DNA of 45,520 bases from Halalkalibacter alkalisediminis (GCF_028610705.1 NZ_JAQQWT010000025.1:1-45520); one strand, 5' to 3'; positions 25,705 through 32,828 are shown, counted from the first letter of the stretch. Translations and numbers: made by a program. The notes: generated by a model not told the origin, from the letters alone.

Positions 25705-25732
25705 AAAACACCTGAAAAACAGGTGTTTTTTT
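25703..25732 (+). terminator. terminator of the RDD gene
   Basis: AAAAAACACCTG pairs with CAGGTGTTTTTT around five A, starting at the stop codon, with a T tail. Confidence 0.9.
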
Positions 25733-25749
25733 ATGTGAGGTGGTTCAGT

Positions 25750-25900
25750 ATGAAAACGGAAACGACATGGATCAAGCCTCCTTTTTTCTATGGTTAGATA
25801 ATGGTTATGGTTGCCAGGAGGCTATACAAGTATCATCATCTTAATGATGGTTTCCCCCATAATAGGGGCAATATTTGCTTACTGCTCAGCAAAGCCATAA
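25750..25900 (+). pseudogene. probably decayed small membrane protein gene
   Basis: An ATG with a good GAGGTGG ribosome site starts MKTETTWIKPPFFYG and stops at TAG. A different frame then reads WLPGGYTSIIILMMVSPIIG, continuing AIFAYCSAKP to a stop at 25898, a clear transmembrane helix with a basic tail. Joining them needs two frame changes, so this looks like a recently broken gene of about 50 codons. I do not recognise the family. Confidence 0.45.
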
Positions 25901-25936
25901 AAAGACACGTTGGTATCATAACCACGTGTCTTTTTA
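25899..25936. terminator. bidirectional terminator between convergent units
   Basis: AAAAAGACACGT pairs with ACGTGTCTTTTT, with a short imperfect extension near the loop. A-run and T-run flanks serve both the small broken ORF and the minus-strand HxlR gene. Confidence 0.8.
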
Positions 25937-26242
25937 AGTCCATCGTTCTCCCCATGATTGAATCGATTCAATAACAGGTCGAAGGGCAAGACCTTTTTCC
26001 GATAAAACATATTCAATTCGCACTGGTTTTTCTGGAAAAACATTTCGAACAATGATATTTTGCTGTTCTAGCTCTTTCATCCGTTCGGTTAATATGCGAT
26101 CACTCATATCGGGTATTTGTGCTTTAATGTCTTTGAATCGTTTAGGTCCGTCTAATAGGACACGTATAATTAGTCCAGTCCATTTTTTCCCTAACAAATC
26201 AATTGCTGTTTCGTACTTAGGACACATTTGACTGTAATCCAT
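25934..26242 (-). CDS. HxlR-family winged-helix transcriptional regulator
   Basis: A 102-residue HxlR-type DNA-binding protein: Cys7 in the N-terminal MCPKYETAIDLLGKKW, then RFKDIKAQIPDMSDRILTER (recognition helix), then the wing VFPEKPVRIEYVLSEKG. The N-terminal Cys followed by P sits where redox-sensing members such as YodB and HypR carry their thiol switch, so electrophile or oxidant sensing is a reasonable inference. The start has a GAGGTGAT site. The usual partner oxidoreductase is not adjacent; Usp is divergent across a 160-base gap. Confidence 0.88.
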   Translation of the reverse strand: MDYSQMCPKYETAIDLLGKKWTGLIIRVLLDGPKRFKDIKAQIPDMSDRILTERMKELEQQNIIVRNVFPEKPVRIEYVLSEKGLALRPVIESIQSWGERWT

Positions 26243-26268
26243 ATAATCACCTCGATTATATTTAGTTT

Positions 26269-26286
26269 ACCACATGGACTTGTGAT
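26269..26286. promoter_or_regulatory. candidate operator between hxlR and usp genes
   Basis: ACCACATGGACTTGTGAT is an inverted repeat (ACCACA-N6-TGTGAT, one mismatch) about 27 bases upstream of the HxlR start, a suitable place for autoregulation. Confidence 0.4.
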
Positions 26287-26404
26287 AAATAAGTATTTAG
26301 GCGATAAACTTTAAAATACGAGCGGAATTCTATTTCTCCTGTAATGCAACTTGCATATGCTGTGTAAAGTAGAATAAGAGGAAAACGATTATAGGAGGAG
26401 TCTG

Positions 26405-26821
26405 ATGTTTAATAAAATGATAGTTGCGATTGATGGGTCAGAACAATCGTTGAGAGCCGCTGAAAACGCGATTGTTTTAGCCGAAAAGAGCGATGCACAT
26501 GTGTATGTGGTGTATGTAATTGATCGTAGCATATCTAAAACTGAAGTTATGCAAACATGGGACTTTTTAGGAATCACTGAAAAAAAACGAAAAATGTTCA
26601 AACGCGTAGAAAAAGCAGCTGAAAACGGAAGGATAAGCTATGAGGTGAAATTCATTAGGGGGGAGCCTGCTGTCGCTATCATAAATTTCGCGGAAGAGAT
26701 GGATGCTGACTTAATTGTGATTGGAAGTAGAGGCTTGAGTCAATTTCAACAGCTAGTATTAGGAAGCGTGAGTCATAAAGTAGTGAAGAAGGCTACATGT
26801 CCAGTATTAATCGTAAAATAA
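26405..26821 (+). CDS. universal stress protein (UspA family)
   Basis: A 138-residue single-domain Usp. The start MIVAIDGSEQSLRAAENA and the ATP-binding loop GSRGLSQFQQLVLGSVS (G-x2-G-x9-G-S pattern) mark the nucleotide-binding type. It is soluble and likely dimeric. The role is stress survival, with no specific partner known. GGAGGAG precedes the start by 6 bases. A terminator follows. Confidence 0.9.
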   Translation: MFNKMIVAIDGSEQSLRAAENAIVLAEKSDAHVYVVYVIDRSISKTEVMQTWDFLGITEKKRKMFKRVEKAAENGRISYEVKFIRGEPAVAIINFAEEMDADLIVIGSRGLSQFQQLVLGSVSHKVVKKATCPVLIVK

Positions 26822-26841
26822 CCTAGTTTACAAGGGGTTGA

Positions 26842-26886
26842 GGCCGCTGACAAAGAGACTACTTGTCCTTTGTCAGTGGTCTTTTT
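26842..26886 (+). terminator. terminator of the usp gene
   Basis: GGCCGCTGACAAAG pairs with CTTTGTCAGTGGTC (wobble pairs) over a 12-base loop, followed by T5. Confidence 0.85.
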
Positions 26887-26927
26887 AACGCAAAAATAAA
26901 ATTAGGCTTACAATTTCGAAAATTTCG

Positions 26928-26957
26928 TTGACGAATCTTTTTTAACTGTTATATAAT
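26928..26957 (+). promoter_or_regulatory. sigma-A promoter of the BH0509-type small gene
   Basis: TTGACG (26928), 18-base spacer, perfect TATAAT (26952), 50 bases before the start of the 46-codon gene. Confidence 0.75.
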
Positions 26958-27006
26958 AACAACAAATAAAATATATTGTATTAAAACAGAGGAGGAGCGA
27001 TTCAAG

Positions 27007-27147
27007 ATGAGCAGACAAGAACGAGAGAATATGATTCAGTTTCTAACAAAGGTACAGGGATTAACGGAAGGGAAGTTAATGTTGATGACAGATGAAGATG
27101 TTGAACACTTATATACACGTGCCTATAGCTTACACGAAAAAAATTAA
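27007..27147 (+). CDS. small BH0509-family protein
   Basis: A 46-residue protein starting MSRQERENMIQFLTKVQGL and containing MTDEDVEHLYTRAY near the end. I recall a Bacillaceae family of short proteins with the same layout (MSREER..MI.F....G....L..MTDEEVE.LY), named BH0509 after B. halodurans; function unknown. It has a strong GAGGAGG site, a near-consensus promoter and its own terminator, so it is surely expressed. It is charged and probably helical, with no membrane segment. Confidence 0.8.
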   Translation: MSRQERENMIQFLTKVQGLTEGKLMLMTDEDVEHLYTRAYSLHEKN

Positions 27148-27168
27148 TAGAACGGTGGAATGATAAAG

Positions 27169-27206
27169 AGACTTACTCAAATGGAACCTTTGAGTAAGTC
27201 TTTTTA
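27169..27206 (+). terminator. terminator of the BH0509-type gene
   Basis: AGACTTACTCAAA pairs perfectly with TTTGAGTAAGTCT around a 7-base loop; T5 tail. Confidence 0.9.
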
Positions 27207-27267
27207 TCTTGTTCTAGGACAAAATATAGTATACTAACCATATGAATTTGATTAAAGGTGGTAGCAA

Positions 27268-27366
27268 ATGAGAATGTCGAACAAGAAATTATTTATTATT
27301 ATCTCTATTATCGTCGCCATTTATGGCATTTCTTATTGGGTAATAGGAGACATTTTAACAAGATGA
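27268..27366 (+). CDS. single-helix small membrane protein, unknown
   Basis: A 32-residue peptide: basic start MRMSNKK, one hydrophobic helix LFIIISIIVAIYGISYWVIG, and a short tail DILTR. AAAGGTGG precedes the ATG by 5-6 bases, and a terminator begins 7 bases after the stop. The complete unit structure argues for a real gene. I do not recognise a family. Confidence 0.6.
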   Translation: MRMSNKKLFIIISIIVAIYGISYWVIGDILTR

Positions 27367-27372
27367 AAAAGG

Positions 27373-27402
27373 AAAGCAACTCTGTCACAGGGTTGCTTTT
27401 TG
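27373..27402 (+). terminator. terminator of the small membrane protein gene
   Basis: AAAGCAAC pairs with GTTGCTTT, extended by inner pairs, followed by T tail. Confidence 0.8.
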
Positions 27403-27506
27403 TACATCTAAAACGAATTGCTTTAGAATATTTGTATCTATTTGTCTATTTCCGAGGAAATTTGTTGAATCTTATATTTGTAGAAGTGGTTAAGCCTGCA
27501 AATCAA

Positions 27507-28871
27507 TTATAACCCCTGTAATTGAGATAAAAATGCGGAGGCGATCCCGAAATAGATGATGAGGGAAAAGATATCATTTAATGTTGTAATTAGGGGGCCA
27601 GAAGCTACAGCTGGATCGACACCAAAGCGGTTCAATGTTAGTGGAATAATCGTTCCAGCTAATGTACCCACAATCAGCGTAATCAATAAAGAACTACCGA
27701 CAACAAACCCTAAAATTAAACTACCTAACCATACGTAAGCGATTAGGAAAATAAGGATACTACAAATAATTCCGATGATGATCCCAACTCTTAATTCCCT
27801 GAATATTAGTTTTACTACAGTTTTGCGGTCTGTGTCACTCGTAATAATCCCTCGCACTACGACTGCTAGTGATTGAGTTCCTGTATTCCCTGTCATCCCA
27901 GCGATCATGGGCATGAAGAAAATAAGGGCAACTGCTTGTTCTAACGTCTCTTCAAATCCACTAATAATACTTCCTGATACAAGACCAATAAATAATAAGA
28001 GCACGAGCCATGGTAGGCGGCGCATGGAAGCTGTTATAGCTTTCGTATTAAAATCAATGGCTTTACCAGTCGCTGATAGTTTTTCAATATCTTCGTTTGC
28101 TTCTTGAATCATGACATCAATGGCATCATCAACGGTGATGATCCCTTTTAATACATTTTGGTCATCAACTACAGGTACAGCTATGAAGTCATAGCGTTCA
28201 ATCGTTTGAGCAACTTCTTCTTGATCATCATTGACATGGACAGCGACTACTCTTGTAAACATTAAGTCCTCAATAACATCTTTCAAATCGGCAATTAATA
28301 AGTCACGGTAGGAAACAACACCAACCAACTTTTTCTCTGCATTAATAACATACAAATAGTAAATATTCTCAGAGAAACTGGCATACTCTTTCAGTTTATC
28401 AACAGCTTGTCTTACCGTTTGATTTGCATGAATCCAAATGAATTGATTCGTCATAATCCCCCCAGCTGTATCAGCAGGGTAACTCATTAGAGATTGGATG
28501 TTTTGAGAGTCTTCTTTCTTCATGACATCTAGAAATTCTTGGATCTTGTCAACGGATAGCTCATTTAAAAGATCGGCGAGATCATCATTGTCCATCAAGT
28601 CCATTACTTTAGATGAGCGCTCAATTCCAAGCTTATGTAAAATTTCAATTTGCATTTCATATTCTAATTCTTGAATTAAATCAGCTATTTGTGAAGGAGT
28701 CAAAAACGTAAGAAATTTATGATGGTGTTTCTCAGGCAAACTTTTATAAAGTTGTGCAAAATCATAAGGGTGTAATTCATCAAGAATTTCTTGCAGAGCT
28801 CCGCGCTTAGCCTCTCTCATATACTTAATAATCAGTACTAATAATTGATCTTCTGTCATATTGGCTACCAT
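27507..28871 (-). CDS. mgtE: magnesium transporter MgtE
   Basis: A 454-residue magnesium channel/transporter. The superhelical N domain (residues 1-120, LLNELSVDKIQEFLDVMKKE), two CBS domains (about 125-245, with MTNQFIWIHANQTVRQAVDK and FIAVPVVDDQNVLKGIITVD), a connecting helix and five C-terminal membrane helices are all present, including MIAGMTGNTGTQSLAVVVRG and GVDPAVASGPLITTLNDIFS that line the pore. In known MgtE the N/CBS part closes the pore at high cytosolic magnesium. ATG 28871 follows GGAGGG; an upstream ATG at 28892 lies before the ribosome site. Confidence 0.95.
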   Translation of the reverse strand: MVANMTEDQLLVLIIKYMREAKRGALQEILDELHPYDFAQLYKSLPEKHHHKFLTFLTPSQIADLIQELEYEMQIEILHKLGIERSSKVMDLMDNDDLADLLNELSVDKIQEFLDVMKKEDSQNIQSLMSYPADTAGGIMTNQFIWIHANQTVRQAVDKLKEYASFSENIYYLYVINAEKKLVGVVSYRDLLIADLKDVIEDLMFTRVVAVHVNDDQEEVAQTIERYDFIAVPVVDDQNVLKGIITVDDAIDVMIQEANEDIEKLSATGKAIDFNTKAITASMRRLPWLVLLLFIGLVSGSIISGFEETLEQAVALIFFMPMIAGMTGNTGTQSLAVVVRGIITSDTDRKTVVKLIFRELRVGIIIGIICSILIFLIAYVWLGSLILGFVVGSSLLITLIVGTLAGTIIPLTLNRFGVDPAVASGPLITTLNDIFSLIIYFGIASAFLSQLQGL

Positions 28872-29212
28872 TTTGTTCCCTCCAATCCTCATTTCCTTAC
28901 TTTACAAAAAAAAAATGCTTAAGTAAAACGGTTCTTACATTAAAATAGAAAATTACGCTAAAGTAGCTATTTGTGTTATTCCCTCTTTATAAAGTAATGA
29001 ACCCTTTTATAAGAAAAAGGGTAGTGGATATTTAAAAAATAGCAGAAAAATTTTATTTTGTCTTATTTAATAACAGGTTTTTTATTTGCGTTTATTATTA
29101 AAGGTATTATTTATTGAAAAGAGAGTAGATAAAATTCACAGGAGTTGTCGCTGTTTTTTGAGGGGAAAGGAGTGATGTAATGAACTTCTTTTTATCATTC
29201 ACTAATTGATCA
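28872..29212. other. AT-rich divergent spacer between mgtE and the Fur-box cassette
   Basis: I looked for an M-box magnesium riboswitch before mgtE and found no convincing fold. A small CCCTTTT/AAAAAGGG stem lies near 29003-29021. Two tiny overlapping frames with ribosome-site-like sequence occur at about 29145-29209 but are too short to call. Confidence 0.4.
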
Positions 29213-29242
29213 TTGACAATGAGAATCAATTTCAATTATTAT
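29213..29242 (+). promoter_or_regulatory. sigma-A promoter of the DUF2325 cassette
   Basis: Consensus -35 TTGACA (29213-29218), 18-base spacer, -10 TATTAT (29237-29242). It is overlapped by the two Fur-like boxes. Confidence 0.65.
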
Positions 29243-29259
29243 AGTGATAACAATTATCA
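29220..29259. promoter_or_regulatory. two Fur-type boxes
   Basis: TGATAACAATTATCA (29245-29259) differs by one base from the Bacillus Fur 7-1-7 core TGATAATNATTATCA and would cover the transcription start. TGAGAATCAATTTCA (29220-29234) is a second, weaker box between -35 and -10. The placement is ideal for iron-dependent repression. A PerR or Zur reading is less likely from the sequence. Confidence 0.75.
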
Positions 29260-29276
29260 ATGCTAGGGGTGGAGAA

Positions 29277-29603
29277 ATGTCTTCTTTATTAATAGTAGGC
29301 GCAGATCGTCTTGGATCAATTCCAAAAAAATTAGAAGAACTTGGTTTTAATGAGATTATCCATATGAGTGGTCGTAAAGTTCAAATGGTAAAGAAGGAAA
29401 TACCTTCTCATATTGATCTCATTCTTGTGTTAACCGATTTTATTAATCATAATCTAACAGCTGTCTTAAAAAAGAAAGCGATGGAACAATCTATCCCTGT
29501 CTGTTATGCAAAGCGCTCGTGGTGTTCGATTTATCAAGCGATCGGGAAATGTGATTACGGTTGCTCTAATCTTAAAAATTGTCTAATGTCAAAGGAAGGC
29601 TAA
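29277..29603 (+). CDS. DUF2325-like protein with cysteine-rich tail
   Basis: A 108-residue soluble protein. The N-terminal half looks like a small Rossmann-type unit (SSLLIVGADRLGSIPKKLEE, then HIDLILVLTDFINHNL, then AMEQSIPVCYAKR), as in the DUF2325 family. The C-terminal end has five cysteines, Cys76, Cys83, Cys92, Cys96 and Cys102; the KCDYGCSNLKNC cluster could hold a metal or Fe-S site. The function is unknown. Start ATG 29277 has GGGGTGGAG; an upstream ATG at 29244 lies inside the Fur box. Fur boxes on the promoter mean it should be made in iron limitation. It leads a two-gene unit with 29609. Confidence 0.7.
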   Translation: MSSLLIVGADRLGSIPKKLEELGFNEIIHMSGRKVQMVKKEIPSHIDLILVLTDFINHNLTAVLKKKAMEQSIPVCYAKRSWCSIYQAIGKCDYGCSNLKNCLMSKEG

Positions 29604-29608
29604 AAGAG

Positions 29609-30130
29609 ATGTCGATGGTTTCTTATGCTTCTTTTCTTAAATGCCCTTATCAGTATGCGGATCGATCGTTCAGCTGCTGGAAGGAAGCTGTGCAAAATAC
29701 GATAAACGATATTGTGAAAGCTTTTTTAAAGACTCCTTATGCAGTAAGAACACACTTTGGAACACTTAAATTAATCAGTGACCATTGGAGTCAAGTAGAT
29801 CGCAGTTTATTTGATTCTTATCAACATTTTATTCTTACATCTGCTAAAGTAACGGATCATTTACTTCAAGTTTTAATGTCAGTTAAAAATGAGCAGGAAC
29901 CAATTTTCGAGATGGAGATCTCTTCATTAATGAGCATACCTAGTGATAGTGGTTTTATAGAAGAAGAAGGATTCATCTTTGAAAAAATTTTAATTGAGGT
30001 AGATGAAAAGGAACTAAGTACATATTGGGATATCTTTAAACTCTATTGCTCAAGCAATTGCGATGTGCCTCCAAAGCAAATAGAGGTGGTTGATCTTCTT
30101 AATGCCAAAAGATATGTTCATTTTCCGTAA
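29609..30130 (+). CDS. unrecognised protein in the Fur-controlled unit
   Basis: A 173-residue soluble protein starting MSMVSYASFLKCPYQYADRS. The SYxxFLKCPYxY opening resembles the first motif of RecB/Cas4-type PD-(D/E)XK nucleases, but I see no following GxxxH or D...ExK active-site set, so nuclease activity is not supported. The rest is mostly helical, with KVTDHLLQVLMSV in the middle and the ending IEVVDLLNAKRYVHFP. Start ATG 29609 has AAAGGAAGG at good spacing; a TTG at 29579 would overlap the upstream gene. It begins 5 bases after the DUF2325-like stop, so the two are surely co-transcribed and probably act together. Confidence 0.7.
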   Translation: MSMVSYASFLKCPYQYADRSFSCWKEAVQNTINDIVKAFLKTPYAVRTHFGTLKLISDHWSQVDRSLFDSYQHFILTSAKVTDHLLQVLMSVKNEQEPIFEMEISSLMSIPSDSGFIEEEGFIFEKILIEVDEKELSTYWDIFKLYCSSNCDVPPKQIEVVDLLNAKRYVHFP

Positions 30131-30186
30131 GTTAGAATGTATTTGTAAGTTTGAAAATAATGAAATATATGTATGTCAATAGTAGA

Positions 30187-30224
30187 ACAAGTGTTAAGTC
30201 ATAAAGTACTTACACTTGTTTTTT
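30187..30224 (+). terminator. terminator of the Fur-controlled cassette
   Basis: ACAAGTGTTAAGT pairs with ACTTACACTTGT (one bulged T) over an 8-base loop, followed by T6. Confidence 0.85.
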
Positions 30225-30273
30225 GTGTTGTGGGTGTCATCTTCAGCTCAAGAAAAGATAGAGTAAGGAGCCC

Positions 30274-30303
30274 TTGAACACCAAAAGAGAAGGTTAGTAT
30301 ATC
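30274..30303 (+). promoter_or_regulatory. candidate promoter in front of a lone hairpin
   Basis: TTGAAC (30274), 18-base spacer, TATATC (30298). It would start a transcript near 30310 that ends at the hairpin 30324-30375. Confidence 0.35.
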
Positions 30304-30323
30304 GAAAGGCGTCCGTCAACAAG

Positions 30324-30379
30324 AAATAAATGAAAAAGGTAGTAAATTCTGATTTACTACCTTTTTCATTTATTTTTTT
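30324..30379 (+). terminator. perfect 24-bp hairpin with T tail
   Basis: Twenty-four uninterrupted pairs (30324-30347 with 30352-30375) around the tetraloop TCTG, with a T7 run at the end. The gene before it already has a terminator at 30187, so it may end an unannotated short RNA or serve as a second terminator. Confidence 0.85.
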
Positions 30380-30416
30380 GAAAATACTAGACAAAAGATT
30401 TGGAATATGAAAAAAT

Positions 30417-30435
30417 AAGTTGCATAAGGTAAAAT
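30417..30435. promoter_or_regulatory. MntR-like operator before the metal-binding lipoprotein gene
   Basis: AAGTTGCATAAGGTAAAAT resembles, from memory, the MntR sites of B. subtilis (TTTGCATNAGGGAAA type). It lies about 145 bases before the start codon. The match is approximate and no promoter was fixed. Confidence 0.4.
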
Positions 30436-30504
30436 TAGTTAGTTCTATCAAAAAAGGTTGTCCTTTAACAAGAGTCTGCTTTTTTTAAAGTGTTTTTTGC
30501 CTAT

Positions 30505-30535
30505 ACGCAACATTTATTATCACGAAAAGTTGCGT
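30505..30535 (+). other. inverted repeat in the leader of the metal-binding lipoprotein gene
   Basis: ACGCAAC (30505) and GTTGCGT (30529) form a perfect 7-base inverted repeat with a 17-base loop, about 45 bases before the start. It could be an operator or a small leader stem. Confidence 0.35.
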
Positions 30536-30580
30536 GTGTGCATTTCTTTGGTAAGGAACTAATGAGGAGGAGGAAATAAA

Positions 30581-31483
30581 ATGAGAAGGAGATTTATGTT
30601 TTTTTGGATGACATTGATGAGTGCGCTAGTATTAGCGGCGTGTGGAGGAACTGATGACCCTTCTACTGCAGATGAAGGATTAAAGATCGTAACAAGTTTC
30701 TCAATATTAGGTGACATAGCACAGGAAGTTGCCGGTGATCGTGCACAAGTAGAATACTTAGTTCCAATTGGTGAGGAGCCACATGAGTACGAAACAATTC
30801 CAAGTGATTTTCAAAAAGTAAGTGATGCGGATGTGTTCTTTGTTAATGGATTTGGACTTGAAGGATGGTTAGAGCGCCTTGTTCAAAATGTAGGTGATGT
30901 TCCGATAGTGACTGTTTCAGAGGGAGTAACACCTTTACCAATATCCGGTAAAGATGAAGAGGATCCACATGCTTGGTTAGATGTCGTAAATGTGATTACT
31001 TATGTAGAGTACATTAGGGATGACTTAATGGAGCGTGACCCTGAAGGTGCACAAATTTATGAAGAAAACGCGCAATCTTATATAGCTGAATTAGAAAATC
31101 TTCATGCTTGGATTCAAGCTAAAGTTGATGAAGTTGACGAATCAAAACGGACGATTGTCGTAAGTGAAAATGCATTTAAATATTTTGGTGAACAATATGG
31201 GTTTCATACGGTGGGAATTTGGGAGTTAAATTCTCATGAAGAAGGAACTCATAGTCAAATCGCCAGTGTTGTTGATACCATTAAGGATGAAGGAATCCCA
31301 GCTGTTTTCGTTGAAACAACGGTCGATAAACGCTATATGGAAACTGTAGCACGTGATGCGGGTGTTGATATTGCAGGTGAGGTATACACGGATGCAGTAG
31401 GTCTAGACGGCAGTGGGGCAGAAACGTATATTAAGATGATGGAACATAATGTAAGTACGTTTGTTGAAGGACTAAAACAATAA
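30581..31483 (+). CDS. metal ABC transporter substrate-binding lipoprotein (Mn/Zn type)
   Basis: A 300-residue lipoprotein of the PsaA/MntC/ZnuA group. Signal peptide MRRRFMFFWMTLMSALVLAA is followed by the lipidated Cys21. The four expected metal ligands are visible: His68 (PHEYE), His130 (DPHAW), Glu196 (SENAFKYF) and Asp271 (YTDAVG). This His-His-Glu-Asp set is typical of manganese/iron-binding members; there is no His-rich zinc loop. GAGGAGGAGG precedes the start. No ATPase or permease gene is next to it, so it must serve a transporter encoded elsewhere. An MntR-like site upstream supports manganese. Confidence 0.88.
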   Translation: MRRRFMFFWMTLMSALVLAACGGTDDPSTADEGLKIVTSFSILGDIAQEVAGDRAQVEYLVPIGEEPHEYETIPSDFQKVSDADVFFVNGFGLEGWLERLVQNVGDVPIVTVSEGVTPLPISGKDEEDPHAWLDVVNVITYVEYIRDDLMERDPEGAQIYEENAQSYIAELENLHAWIQAKVDEVDESKRTIVVSENAFKYFGEQYGFHTVGIWELNSHEEGTHSQIASVVDTIKDEGIPAVFVETTVDKRYMETVARDAGVDIAGEVYTDAVGLDGSGAETYIKMMEHNVSTFVEGLKQ

Positions 31484-31517
31484 AGCAAAAGGCTCAACTT
31501 CAATTAAATAAGTAACG

Positions 31518-31553
31518 AAAACGCAATGGACTTCACTTGGTCCATTGCGTTTT
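31518..31553. terminator. bidirectional terminator between convergent genes
   Basis: AAAACGCAATGGAC pairs with GTCCATTGCGTTTT around an 8-base loop, between the lipoprotein gene and the minus-strand rhomboid gene. Confidence 0.88.
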
Positions 31554-31586
31554 GTCGTATAAGTTCACTGAAGCTTTTTATATGAT

Positions 31587-32330
31587 TTAGAAGAGTCGGG
31601 CTAGAATGCCAGCCGCTACGAGTATTGCAAAACCAATCCATAAGCCTTTCTTGATTCGTTTGTTGGTTACTCGTTTTTTTTGCCAACGGTCCGGGTCAAA
31701 CGTTGGTGGTCCATCATCAGCGACAACTCGACTTGCGTAATAGGGCTTTACTCCAATTAGGATTAATGGAGCTAGCGCAGCACCGGCAATTAAGCCGAAT
31801 AAATGAGCTAAAACATTAATATTAGAATTAACGAACGTCATAACTAAACCAATTAAAAGAATCGTGATAACAAGTTGAGAATTCGCAGAATCAATAAGGT
31901 CTTTCCGGTAAATAACGAAATACACGTAAAGGCCAAATAAACCAAAAATGGCACCAGAGGCACCTAGATGTTGCATGTAAGGGTTGCCTAGATAAAAAGT
32001 GGCGATATTTGCTATAATGCCAGTTAACAAGTAAACGAGAAGAAATTTAAACTTACCAAGCATTCTCTCAAGAGCAGGACCGAATATAACTAGTGAGAAT
32101 GAATTAAAAATAACGTGTCCAATGCCAATATGCATAAAGATTGGAGTAATTAAGCGCCAATATTCACCGTATGCAACGGCTAAATTGTTACCAATCCCGA
32201 TGGCAAGGATGGAGCGTCCTCCAGGTAAGAAGTTCATCCAAATAAATAATATGAGATGAATGGCTACCAAAATCGTAATAATGGGATAAGATCGTCTAAA
32301 CGAGTAGAAGCTTTCGTTTCGAATAAACAT
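31587..32330 (-). CDS. rhomboid family intramembrane serine protease (YdcA-like)
   Basis: A 247-residue, six-helix rhomboid. The catalytic dyad is Ser125 (HLGASGAIFG) with His176 (VLAHLFGLIAG); the oxyanion residues His72 and Asn76 are in GHVIFNSFS. The basic cytoplasmic tail KRVTNKRIKKG precedes an extra final helix. It should cleave membrane-anchored substrates within the membrane; no substrate is known. AAGGAGG precedes the start. In B. subtilis the rhomboid gene ydcA likewise sits beside acpS, which supports orthology. Confidence 0.92.
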   Translation of the reverse strand: MFIRNESFYSFRRSYPIITILVAIHLILFIWMNFLPGGRSILAIGIGNNLAVAYGEYWRLITPIFMHIGIGHVIFNSFSLVIFGPALERMLGKFKFLLVYLLTGIIANIATFYLGNPYMQHLGASGAIFGLFGLYVYFVIYRKDLIDSANSQLVITILLIGLVMTFVNSNINVLAHLFGLIAGAALAPLILIGVKPYYASRVVADDGPPTFDPDRWQKKRVTNKRIKKGLWIGFAILVAAGILARLF

Positions 32331-32465
32331 GATACGGCCTCCTTTTCTATCTGCTATTATAACAGAAAATACAATAATACCCTTATTATGAAGGTATGAA
32401 ATAACGATAAAGAAGATTCTGACGGATGGAAATGGAAGCGTGATAAAGAAAGAGGGATTACATAC

Positions 32466-32828
32466 ATGATTAGTGGGATTGGAATTGACATTGTTGAACT
32501 AGAACGTATCTCAAAAGTGATGGAGCGCCAACCACGATTTGTAGATCGCATTTTAACGACATCTGAAAAAAATTTTTTCGTAGAATTAAGCGAATCTAGA
32601 CAAATTGAGTTTTTAGCAGGAAGATTTGCGGCAAAGGAAGCTTTTGTTAAAGCGATTGGTACAGGAATTTCTGCTAGTTATAGCTGGCAAGATATTGAGG
32701 TTCAAAAAGAACCGACAGGACGCCCAATCCTAGTTGTGACGGGACTTAGCAATAAGGTGCATTTATCGATTTCCCATAGTAAAACATATGCCGTTGCCCA
32801 AGTTTTAATTGAAAGCTTGTCAAGCTAG
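32466..32828 (+). CDS. acpS: holo-[acyl-carrier-protein] synthase
   Basis: A 120-residue phosphopantetheinyl transferase that attaches 4'-phosphopantetheine from CoA to apo-ACP. The magnesium ligands Asp8 (GIGIDIVELERI) and Glu58 (RFAAKEAFVKAIGTG) and the C-terminal VHLSISHSKTYAVA are all present. Length is typical of the trimeric AcpS type. The start follows AAGAGGGA. It has the same neighbours as in B. subtilis. Confidence 0.96.
   Translation: MISGIGIDIVELERISKVMERQPRFVDRILTTSEKNFFVELSESRQIEFLAGRFAAKEAFVKAIGTGISASYSWQDIEVQKEPTGRPILVVTGLSNKVHLSISHSKTYAVAQVLIESLSS

Noticed and set aside
29145-29209. Two tiny overlapping frames (11 and 9 codons) with ribosome-site-like sequence before the Fur boxes
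   Set aside because: They lie upstream of the mapped promoter candidate and are too short for support; no family recognised.
28872-29212. M-box magnesium riboswitch before mgtE
   Set aside because: The expected paired helices could not be recognised; the region is mostly unstructured and AT-rich.
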